This document shows, piece by piece, positions 10,021 to 20,600 of a stretch of DNA of 64,000 bases. The position numbers and the translations under genes were made by a program. The notes below the pieces were generated by a model. That model saw only the letters and a list, made by a program, of their open reading frames with translations. It searched no databases and was not told the origin of the DNA. Source of the DNA: Prorocentrum cordatum (lineage: Eukaryota; Sar; Dinophyceae; Prorocentrales; Prorocentraceae); the NCBI GenBank assembly GCA_963575745.1, contig CAUYUJ010014171.1, positions 1,453,005 to 1,517,004 of the forward strand, given 5' to 3'. Positions within the stretch are counted from its first letter, which is position 1. Each line of letters begins with the position of its first letter.

Positions 10021-10635
10021 CTTTTCGGTCTGCACCACATGCCTTACACCGCATCACATCGCGTACACCACATAATCTAGGCCGCAATGTTTGCACCACA
10101 GAGCTTGCACCATATAATGCAAACGTATACGTACCTATATATTTATCGAACAACGCAGCTTGAACTTCCACCACGCAGCTTCCACCACCTCGCCGGCGCC
10201 GCGCCCGAGGCGCCGCCTGGCGGTCGCCCCCAGCCGCAGCCTGCGGCCAAGGCTGACAGGCGGAGGCGCAAGAGGGCTGAGAAGGTCGAGGAGAAGAGGA
10301 TCCAGGCCGAGCTCGCGGTGGCGGCCGAGGCGCGGAGGCGCGCTCAGCGAGCGTGCGAGCGGCTGGAAGCGGAGGTTCGCGAGCAGGCAGAGAAGTGCCA
10401 GCGAGCCGAGAGGCGCCTCCAGCTGGACAAGGTCGAGACGGCGGCGGCGAGGTTGGCTGGCCGAAGCGCACCACCTGGCAAACAACACATAGCTTGCACA
10501 CAATATGTTACACCGCATAGCTTGCACCACATCGCGTTCTCCACAGTATTCTCCACATCGCTTGCACCGCAAATATTGCACCGCATAGCTGTCACCAAAT
10601 GACCTGCACCACATACGTTGCGCCACATGTCTTAC
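10020..10635 (+). other. Coiled-coil coding block between GCACC(A/G)CAT repeats
   Basis: A 171-codon open frame (10087-10602) has at its centre, about 10240-10461, a charged heptad-like stretch (RRRKRAEKVEEKRIQAEL, RRAQRACERLEAEVREQAEK) typical of a coiled coil. Its two ends are translated repeats. At 10025-10125 and again at 10480-10630 the DNA consists of TTGCACCACAT, CTTACACCGCAT and GCTTGCACCACA variants spaced roughly 15-20 bp apart. The reading frame as a whole is therefore unlikely to be one gene. The coiled-coil block could be a short exon or a gene fragment captured between repeat arrays. Function unknown. Confidence 0.4.
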
Positions 10636-10654
10636 GCATCCACATTGCAACCAT

Positions 10655-11660
10655 TCATTGTTTGAGATCCACCCTGGCAATCGATATTATTACGGATGTG
10701 TTTACGGGTTCTTGAATAGAGATGCCCAGTCGCCCGAGGAATGGCGCACGTCCAACATTGCAGCGTCATCCAAGAAAGGGGCCGCAGTCTTCCCGAACAA
10801 ATGTAGCTCCATAGCGATAATACCAGTATTGTGCAAGCTGTACAGTTGTGCTTTGCTTCGCCGCATCAGCCCCTTACTCGAGGCGGCCAGGACACTGGAG
10901 GAGATGGGCGGGCGTATGGATGCGAAAAAGACTTCGTTCACTGTTAACGCATGGCTGGGGAGAGACATGTAGAATGGGGCCAAAACGCATGGACGGCGTC
11001 GACCGATTTGGAAAAGACCTCCGATAACATCACACATTCAGCCGTGTCTGCGGGTCCCCAAGCAGTGGGAGTTCCAGACAACGACTTGCACGCGATCCAG
11101 GAATTACATAATGAGCAGCAGGCATACCAGCTCGACACGCACACCCGCAGCAGGTAATTCGATGTACTGCGAAGGGCCCGTCAAGGGGACTCTCTGTCGC
11201 CGGGAGCCACGAGGGAAAACAGGCTCCCATACAGAATGTTCGCAGACGATACAATTTTGATCGCACGATTCAAGCAAGCGTTCTCCATGATTCTTGGGTC
11301 TGTGAAAGCAGAGTTGACATACATTGGCTTTTAGTTAAAACGTAGGAAATGCACCGTACAATGGGAAGACAGTCCCTGTTGGCACCCGCATGACATTTCT
11401 TGGAGACACATACGCGTAATAAATGTGCGACGATGGTTTCAAAGCCATTTGTACAATGACCACAGTGGATGGGAAAACCTCGTCCGAGTTCGAAAGGCGG
11501 GTTAGCGGGTTGGGCCAAACATCCAGATTTGGTCATTGTTTTCGAAAGCAACACAGATGTATCAGAGCACGAGCGCCTTCGATTTTTCCATGCGACAGTA
11601 TCAAAGCCGTGCTCTGGCGCAGCGAATGGGAAGATTAACCATGCAGTTTCGCAGATTCGA
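10655..11660 (+). pseudogene. Non-LTR retrotransposon (LINE) reverse-transcriptase fragment
   Basis: Motifs of a LINE reverse transcriptase appear in order but in different frames. The fingers region SPEEWRTSNIAASSKKG followed by SIAIIPVLCKLYSCALLRRI (10740-10870) matches the usual KKGD...NYRPIAIIPVLYK pattern. TDLEKTSDNITHSAV (about 11003-11047) stands for motif A. A short piece with RQGDSLSP-like text follows. RMFADDTILIARF (FADD codons at 11239-11250) is the catalytic C motif, intact. Thumb-like fragments run to about 11640. In-frame stops and indels show it is dead. No endonuclease or ORF1 is seen upstream, so it is 5' truncated, as most LINE copies are. Confidence 0.75.
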
Positions 11661-12630
11661 GACATTGGGAGTCATGGGCGCCTGTAGAGCATGACAGCAA
11701 AGTTTGGGAAGCATATGAGCAAGATTATGTCGCATTCCCTCGACGCTAGAGCTTGGTATTGGCATTCCAATTGGAGCTGGTGTGTTGCACTGGTCCTGTT
11801 TGGGGACTTGCAGACTAGCGTGTCAGCTTGCCCGCATTGTAGGCGCGCCTCCGGGTGCCGGCAGCTGTGTTCCAGCGTTCGTTGCATCTAGCTATGGTGT
11901 GCTGTTCTTCGTCCGGAAGGAAAGAGCTCGCGCGCCCGCGCGGCCACGATCTGGACGACTTGGTAAATGGACAAAAATTGGCAAAACAGACCGCCCATGT
12001 GCGGGATCGGAGCTTTCAGAACATCTTTGCGCGGCTTTCAAGCGAGAAGAGTACCCTTCACTCTTCTCGCGCGCAGCACTGTTTCCGATAGGACTTGCGA
12101 AGGCGAGGCGCGCCCCGATCCCAAGCGATAACGCAGTTTTCAAATCACATGCGCTCAGCGTTCGGACGAGAACGTCATTTCCCTTTCGGGCGCGGCTTCG
12201 AGGGCGGGTGAAAAATAGGCGCCGTGCCCAAACGGGGGCGCCAATTTCAAGCGAAATCTACCGCTCGGGCGCGCGATTCGCCGCCGACAGAGTGGCGAAC
12301 GAACAGCGTGCACCGCGCCCACGCGGGAACGCAACCTTCAGGTGAAATCCGCGCAGCCTTTTCTGGCGAGCGCGACGCTTCAGCCCCTCGCGCACCATGC
12401 GTAGAAGTGCACGGCCCACTCGGAGCCATTCCCCTGCCGAGCACGAGCGGAGCGGGATGGCATGCACATGACATGATCAGGAGAGGAGGACAATGAGAAA
12501 GAAAACCAGGATAAATATAACCATGTTGAACCCAATGTGTATCAGCGATGTTGTGATTCACCCTCCCGTCCCACGTCCCTTGCTCCAACGTCCCTACACG
12601 TTTTCATTTTCATTGCAAAAAGTGCCCCCC
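11660..12630. other. Gene-free stretch with one strong hairpin
   Basis: No convincing gene is seen. GCGAGAAGAGT (12042-12052) and its perfect complement ACTCTTCTCGC (12060-12070) form an 11-bp stem with a 7-base loop. The frames here have no recognisable motifs. Confidence 0.45.
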
Positions 12631-13240
12631 TTGAAAGGCCAGCGAGGCACGGGCCTGCAATTTTGGTGTGGGCCTCGTTTTGACAAAAGGAACTGCCCTG
12701 CACCCTTCCAGCGCGTAGTCAAGAATGCAGGGGACCATGATCATGCAGTTCAATGGGGAGTCCAGCGAGGTCCCTCTTTCGAGAAATGACCGCCCCCCAT
12801 CCGTGCAACTGTTGCACAAATTACTTTTCTGGTCATGAACGTTGAGAAAGTCTCAAGCGAGGGCATGATTCTGAAAATCAGCCGCCCTCGATCGGTGCAG
12901 TGCTGCATGCGTTGAGGCTCCGAGTCTACAAGTCAAGGAAGACGCAAGCGAGAGCAGCATTTAAAGCGTGCGCCCCCCATCCTTCTGACGGTTGCAAGCC
13001 TTGAAACTCTGTGCGGCGCTAGGGCGGGAGTTCCACTATGCTAGCGGTATGTGTTCTATATTTTCTGTAGCGCTGCAAATTTTCAAGACGAATGTGCGCC
13101 GCGCTGAGGCGAGAACCCTAGTTTTTAAAGGGACCGGCCTCCACCCCTGAAGTTGTTGAAAACTTTTATAAGACGAATGCGCGCGACGCTAAGGCGCAAG
13201 TCCAATTTATTCGTAAGGGCTTCGCCCCCTGCCGCCGGCC
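12630..13240. repeat. Diverged tandem/interspersed unit with AGACGAATGCGCGC motif
   Basis: AAGACGAATGTGCGCCGCGC near 13087 and AAGACGAATGCGCGCGACGC near 13172 head related units, with more diverged forms at about 12945 and 13000. The same motif returns at 15570-15600 (AAGACGAATGCGCGTGGGTC). Units include a CCGCCCCCCATCC-like C run and a GTTGCAAG/GTTGAAA word. No gene. Confidence 0.5.
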
Positions 13241-13499
13241 CCCTCTCTATCATATTGGGATATATCAGAGTCGCGTCAATGCGTCTCGGCGCTGCCTTGG
13301 CGCATCCAGGGATATCATGAGGGGGCGGATAGGAAACATCAGAGCATGTTGCAACGTTGGCGGTATCGATGATGCCTACGACGAATCACCGCCGCCCCCT
13401 GCCTTTTAGAATCGCCCATGTGGCCGAGCGTTGTGACAAGAGCTCTGCCAAGCTATCGGACCATGTGTTCCCCCAGCCGTTGCGGAAACCCTTCGGGGA

Positions 13500-14940
13500 A
13501 CACTTGGGGGAGGATGGCGGGGAAGATCAGGAGGAGGCGGAGGAGGAGGAGGAGGAGGAGGAGAAGGAGGAGGGGGTATCTTGGGAGCCTCTGGGGACAC
13601 TCTTGGGGCCTCCTGGGAGCTTCCTGGGAGCCTCGTGGAGGCATCTTGGGGGCCTCCTCGGGCTCTTGGGGGCCTTTGGGGGTTTCTCGGGTGCCTCTTT
13701 GGCCGTCTTGGTGGGCTCCTGGCCCGTCTGACGCCGTCGGAGGCCGTCTTGGGGGCCTCTCTGAGCCGACTTGGGGCCCTCTTGGAATGCTCCAGGGCCG
13801 TCTTGGAGGCCATCTTGGGCGTCTTGGAGGCCTTTCGGGCCGTCTTGGAAGCCTCTTGGGCTGCCTCTTGGGCGATTTTGGGGTGATCTTCGGGAGCTCT
13901 TGGGCCGTCTCGGGTCATCGGTAGGCCGAAGAAGCAAATGCCAAAATCCTTCAAAACCTAAGGCAAACCAATGATTTTGGCTTATGCGGGCCTTCCTGGA
14001 AGCCCTCTTGGATGCCTCTGGGGCCGTCTCGGAGGCCTCTTGGGCACCTCTTGGGCATTCTTGCGCTGTTTTAGAGGCTTCTTGGGCGGACTTGGAGGCA
14101 TCTTGGACCCTCTTGGGCCGTGACCATCTTAGGCGGACTTGGAGACCATCTTGGGCCATCTTGGCCGTCTTGGAGGCATCTTGGAGTCCATGTGGGGCCA
14201 TCTTGGGCGTGAAAGGCATTGAGTTTCCGCGTGGCCGGCGGGACGAGCCGAAGCTCCAGGGGCGAATTCTTTTGGAAATCGAACCACAGCCAAGACCGAA
14301 AGTATCCCCTGTGACAAGCACAGGGGATGCTTTTGGGCACCCCTGTGACAAGCACAGGGGGCGGCGGATCCGAGTGGCTTTCGGCCCATCCCGCCACCGT
14401 GCCTGGGTTGTGGGTCTGAGGCCTCTTGTATATGTGTTGGGGTGTCGTGGGGAGCCTCTCGGGTGCCTTTTGTAGGCGGTTTGGGCGCCTCTTGGGGCCT
14501 CGTGGGGTATCTTTTGGGCCTTTGGGAGGCCTCTTGCGCGCGTCTTGGGCGCCTCTTGGGGCCTCTTGGTGTAGAAATATCGAACGTTCGGTTCGTGGTC
14601 CCCTGCCTGGGGCCCTCTTGGGGCCGTCTTGGGGCCCTCTGGGGCAGTCTTGGGCGCTTCTTGGGCCGTCTTGGAGCCATCTTGGGCCGTCTTGGGGCCC
14701 TTTTGGAGGCTTCTTGGGCTGTCTTGGGGCGGTCTTGGGAGCTTCTTCAGCCGTCTTGGAGCGTCGGAAAGCTGAGAATACGAGAAGGCCAAAATCCTTC
14801 AAGCACCTTAGTAACATCTACGATTTTGGCTTTTGGGGGCTCTCTCGTGAGGCCTGTTGGAGCGCTGTTGGGGCCTCTTTGGACCTTCTTGGCCGTCTTG
14901 GAACCATCTTCGGGCGCCTTGGAGCACTCTTGGCATTGAC
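13500..14940 (+). repeat. G-rich interspersed repeat block with hairpin cores
   Basis: After a GAGGAG run (13525-13570) the block is built of iterated CTTGGGGGCCTCTTGGGAGC-like words. Two non-G-rich cores interrupt it at about 13918-13985 and 14758-14832. Each core contains GCCAAAATC ... GATTTTGGC, a 9-bp inverted repeat (arms 13940-13948/13973-13981 and 14788-14796/14822-14830). A 20-bp direct repeat, CCCCTGTGACAAGCACAGGG, occurs near 14308 and 14340. The long minus-strand frame of 421 codons here (13527-14792) is an artefact of the repeat: it is nothing but PKTAQEAPKTAP-like text. Confidence 0.75.
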
Positions 14941-15330
14941 AATGCGAATACGACGCCATTTGCGATGGCTTATGGCTTCGGGGACGCGAGCGTTGCTTAA
15001 TTTACGGGGTTCTGCTGCCTCGCGACACAACAAATGGGTAATTTACTAGGGTTCGTGGCCTCGGGGACGCGAACATCGTGTAATTCACAAAAAAAGATTA
15101 TATTGCCTCGGGGGCGCGAATCTCACGTATTCTCACGTGCCCCACGCCCCCCCAGGAATTCACGCGGCGCGACCCGGGCGGGGTAACAGGATGGTTTGGG
15201 GCTCCCCCCCCCCTCGCGCGGATTTCAACAATTTACCGTAGGAAGCAGAAAGCAGGATTGTATCATTGGAGATTTGAAACTGCAGCTTGTGCAGGGAGCA
15301 GCACACTTCGTCCTCCTGGTGGCCACACAG
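14940..15330. other. Gene-free stretch with a GGGGACGCGA motif
   Basis: CTTCGGGGACGCGAGCGTTGC (about 14976), CTCGGGGACGCGAACATCGTG (about 15060) and CTCGGGGGCGCGAATCTCACG (about 15107) are three copies of a short motif, each followed or preceded by TAATTTAC/TAATTCAC. No gene. Confidence 0.5.
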
Positions 15331-15650
15331 GGGACTGTTATTCTATAGAAAACAAGCGAACGTGTGCGGCACTAGGGCGAAACGTCTATTTTGAAAACGA
15401 TGTGTGCTGCGTTCCTGACAATGGTGCAGATTGGGGCAAACGACTGTGGGCGGCGCGAAGGCGAGAGCCACAGGTCAAAAAGGAGCCGCTTCCCATACTT
15501 GAAAGTGCTGCAAGCTGTCAAGATGGATGCGCGCGGATCTAAGACGCGAGCCACATATTTGCAAGTGTTCCCTTAAGACGAATGCGCGTGGGTCTAAGGC
15601 GAGAGCTCCATGTTTAAAACGACCCCGTCCTCGCCCATGATCATGAGCGG
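15330..15650. repeat. Second locus of the AGACGAATGCGCGC repeat
   Basis: GCGGCACTAGGGCGAAACGTC, GGCGGCGCGAAGGCGAGAGCC and TAAGACGAATGCGCGTGGGTC correspond to words at 13010-13190. Units are about 90-100 bp and much diverged. Confidence 0.45.
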
Positions 15651-15839
15651 CCAGGAAGTCTCAGGCGAACCGCCCGTCCCGCCCTACCCGACGTGGAGTT
15701 CCCTAATACATGTTGTCTGTCAGGGTTCAATTTGGTTTGTCGGAAAGACTAGGTGCGCTGCCAGATCCAGAATCGGGCGGGCGATGTTGTTCCCCGTGGC
15801 CTCCCGTGGCTTCCCATTGTTTCCCGCTGCCTCCCGTTG

Positions 15840-16735
<896 letters not shown>

Positions 16736-17540
16736 CCCCCTCGGCAGAGCGAAGCTTGAGCGAGCTCAAGCCCACGCTCTGAGAAACTCACACGCCGGAT
16801 CGGCGGATTTTATACCCTCAATATCATTTATCCCTATCTTATATCCCGATCTTTTTCCCTATCCCTATATCCATGTCTCCTCACACCTCTTACCATCCCT
16901 ACCCGATCCCGATCCCCCCGGCGTGACCCCCCCTCCTGGCCCCCATCGTAACTGTGTAAAGCTGTTCAGGGTCTGCTGCCGCCGGGCTGTCATTCTTTAT
17001 CCACTGATTTGGGGCCTGTGGGCCACGCCCCAGTCCCCCCCAGGACGGTTCCAGAACCCCCGACGAAAGGTCCAGGACGGGCGGGACCACGCGAGGAAAT
17101 TTCGGAAGCATGGGTCCGCGGGGGTGCCTGCGTGGCCCTGGGAAAAGTAGCAGTGCGAGTTTTAGAGGCGCACGAGAGAGCCCATGAACCCGTACGGAAG
17201 CTGGGGCTTGAGGACAGTAGAATATGTACAATACCCAACAGTAGGATTCAGTTTCTTTGTTGAGGGTTCACAGGGCCTGAACACTCGACTCGGTGCCTGC
17301 GGCACGGTTGCGAATCTATACGATCAGTTAGGCACAAACGTATCACCCCTGTGGAATAGCAAGTACGTTGTTGAAGAGAGCGCAACAAGTCTGACGGGCT
17401 GGCATGGACGCAAACGCGAAAGTGTTTGCAATAGTTGGCAAAACACGGAACGACGCGCGGGGCGTGGCGGCGGCACAGTTGCGCATATCTTGCTGAGGCG
17501 AGGCTTTGTGTAGATCAGGTCAGCAGCTGCTCGTCATCTT
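16736..17540. other. Upstream region of the fibronectin-III gene, no gene recognised
   Basis: It contains CCCTATC/ATCCC-rich sequence (about 16820-16920) and then unique DNA. No convincing frame is seen. The poly-C and CCCTATCC tract also flanks the GAC array on its left (about 15890-16090), so the GAC array sits between two copies of similar sequence. Confidence 0.4.
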
Positions 17541-17541
17541 T

Positions 17542-17562
17542 CATAGGCCGTTCTGGCTCAGA
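17542..17562 (+). other. Possible degenerate spliced-leader relict
   Basis: CATAGGCCGTTCTGGCTCAG aligns to the dinoflagellate spliced leader (CCGTAGCCATTTTGGCTCAAG) with one inserted base and four or five substitutions. It lies about 100 bp upstream of the best start of a long intron-free gene on the same strand, the expected place for a retroposed spliced-leader mRNA. The match is weaker than at 32.2, 35.2 and 37.4 kb and could be chance. Confidence 0.35.
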
Positions 17563-17664
17563 ACGGGGCGCGGCGGCGACAAGCCTGGGCTGGCGCAGTG
17601 TCGCGGGGAGTGCTCGGGCTCGCGGCGCTGCCGCGCGCGCGGACCTCCGCGGGAGGCGGGTAGC

Positions 17665-20600
17665 ATGTTTTGCACGTCCTCGCGGGAGAAGGGCACCCTC
17701 CCCCCGACCGCGTGTCCACGTGAGCTCCGGTGCACAGCCCGCGGCGTGGACTGGCTGACCTTGGAGTTCGAGCTTGTCTTGCCCGACGATCCGGGCTTCA
17801 ACAGGGAGTGCGTGGAGTGCCACGTTGAGCGTCTCGATTCTGGACTGTTTGAGAGGTGGGCGGCTGTGCGCGACGCTGTGTTCGAGGAGAGGGTCAGTCG
17901 AGCTGCCCAGTCCGCCGATGGCTCCCAGGGGTCTCCTCCAGCTGGCCCCGTCAACTGCGCCTTCGTATTGCCGAACTTGGCGCACGAGAGCGGGTTCACC
18001 TTTCGGATTCTCGCCCGCGGTGGCCCTAGCCAGGAGTTGGCGCTGTCCAACTCCGTCGCCTGCCGCACCGCGGACCGGCCCGAGGTCGGCTGCGATTCCA
18101 TGCTGCGGCAGGTAGCAAGAAGGGCGCACGCGGTGTCTCTGGAGTGGGTGCTGCTGGATCCAGAAGGTGCCCCCGTCGAGGAGTGCGAGCTGCAGTACCG
18201 CTGCGACGGCTTTGTCTCGGGGTGGCGCTCCGCCTGCGGGCGCCTGTCGCCAGCCGCGGACACTGGGCGGCCGTACGGTCTGGCCGAGGGAGCACGGCGG
18301 TGGCAGGGCACCATCGGCGGGCTGGAGGGAGCGAGCGTCTACATCGTGCGGGCCCGAGCCCGCAACGCTGTGGGGTGGTCGTCTGGGTTCTCCTCGGAGC
18401 TGCCCTGCCGGACGGCCGACTTGCCGCCCGCGCCCAGGGAGCTGAGGTGCGTGTCGCGCAGCCCGCACTCGCTCGTGGTGTGCTTTGCGCTGGAGGACCC
18501 CGAGGGCGCACCTGTGGTGGAGTGCTCCGCCGATGTTTACGGCACGCTCGGTTTTCATAGTTTCACTTTCTGCAGATTCGAGGGCGTTGGCCTGGGCGAG
18601 GCGGGGGAACGCTCTCAAGAGACAGGTCGGCCAAGGATGGCGTCGTGTACACTAGAAGGTCTGCAGCCAGAGACTCTTTACTCCTTCCGCATTTGGGCCA
18701 GAAACGATTCTGGTCTGTCCAGGCAGCCCTCGAGCTCTCTGGAGTGTCGAACGTCGGACAGGCCTGCCGCTCCGTGCAAGCTGTACGTCAAGGCGACTGG
18801 GCCGACGGCGTTTTTCCTTGAGTTCGACGTTCACGACCCGGAGGGCGCCCCCGTCGACTGTTGTGCCGTGGAGTATAGTCAAGACTCTCTTTTATCATCC
18901 TGGACCAGCGTGGAGGCCGTGTGCGATCTCAGCGTGGCCCCAGAAGCGCCTTGCAGCGCCCCAGCCTCTGGTTCAACCCTGGCAGGGCCTTGCGACCCTG
19001 TGTCCGCCGTGAGTGTCCGGAGGTATCGCGTCGCCCTGGAGAAGCTGGAGCGGGAGACGCCGTACGTGTTCCGTGCGAGGGCCCACAGCTGCATCGGCTG
19101 GTCGCACGGCTACTCGCCAACATCCTTTGCGCGGACGACGGACTTGCCTCCTACGCCGCAGGGTGTCCGCTGCGTTGCGAGACTGCCAGGGGGGATGAGG
19201 CTGGAGTTCACCACTGCCGAAATTCCTGACACCGCCCCCATCTCAACCGTACACATCGAGGACGGTACGCTTTCTTGGCAAGAGGTACCGATCCTCGCCC
19301 TGCAGAAGTCTTTGGCGACCAGTGCCGAGCCTGGCGTGACAGTGTGGTCGGTAGAGGTCCGCCTTGGCATTGGCCCAGCGGTGAGGCACACTCTCCGAGT
19401 GTGGACGCAGAGCAGCGGCGGCCGTTGCCGAGAGCCCTCGGCCACGTGCATTTGCCACACCTCAGACGAGCCCAGCGCGCCCACGCAGGTCACTGCTGCC
19501 ACCCGCTCGGCGCACTCCCTGGAGCTGGAGTGGTTCCTCCCCGACCCCGAAGGCGCTCCGGTGTGGCAGTGCGAGGTGCAGTACAGCGAGGACTCCGCCC
19601 TCGCCTCGTGGGAAACGGCCGCCTGCGCGGACACGCAGCGCTCGGACGGCAAGGAAAACTACTGGAGGTGCACGGTGGACAAGCTGAAGCCTTGTACCCC
19701 CTACCTGCTGCGCGTCCGTGCCCGGAACGAGGTGGGCTGGTCCAGCTGGGACGTGGGTGCGCGCGCCCCCATTCCGACTTCTGGACCTCCCAAGGCCCCA
19801 TCAGCCTTGGCAGCCTGGGCCGCGCCGATGAAGCAGCGCCTTGGAGCCCCTGCCGCAGCAGGCAACTGCCTAGCCGTGACCATTGCCCTAGAAGAGCCCG
19901 ACGACGCGCCTCCAGTCGCTTGCGTGGCGACGTGGCGGCGTTGGGACAGGCGCGTGTCTTGCCAGCGCGTAGCCCCAGGGCAGTGGCTGGCGACTTTCCC
20001 GCAGCACGCCGAGGGCCAGAGCGCGGAGCAGGGCACGGCCGCGCCTCTGACCTTTGGGATTGCGGCCGCGAACGCAGTCGGGTGGGGCGAACTCGCGGAG
20101 CTGTGGGCTGTAGAGGCGGAGCCGCCGGCGGAGCTGGCGGCAGGGCCCGGCTGCTACGCCCATTGTTACAGGGCTGGGCCCCTGCGCACGGAGCTGCACC
20201 GTGCTCTCCGCGAGCGAAAAGCAGCTTGCGGCCGGGTGGCCGCCTCACTGCAGGAGGCGCAGGCGCGTGGCGATGGCGAGTACGCCTCGTGGCTGTCTGC
20301 CCAGACGGACGAGCTGCAGCGGCGGGTGGCGGCGCTGGAGGAGGTCGCGCGACAGGTGGCAGAGGCCGAGGCGCAGCCACCTTCCTCAGGTGGCGAAGGC
20401 GGTGTCGGTGCGCACTTGGTCGCTCGCTTCCAGGCGGCCGTGCGTCAGCGCAAGCTCGTCCCAGACACCTCCGCAGCTGCCGAGGTACTCTACCTGTTGC
20501 TGCGGGGCTGTATGTGGCTGGAGGCCTCGTGGCAGGCCGAATTGGGCCCATTTTCGGACGGTGTGGCGGAGCTGATGTCGTCTGTGCCCGATTCTGGCGG

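Noticed and set aside
10951-11157. Separate small gene
   Set aside because: Its TDLEKTSDNITHSAV text is motif A of the LINE reverse transcriptase in a shifted frame.
13527-14792. 421-codon minus-strand open frame
   Set aside because: It is made of PKTAQEAPKTAP-like text from the G-rich interspersed repeat; other frames over the same DNA are also open.
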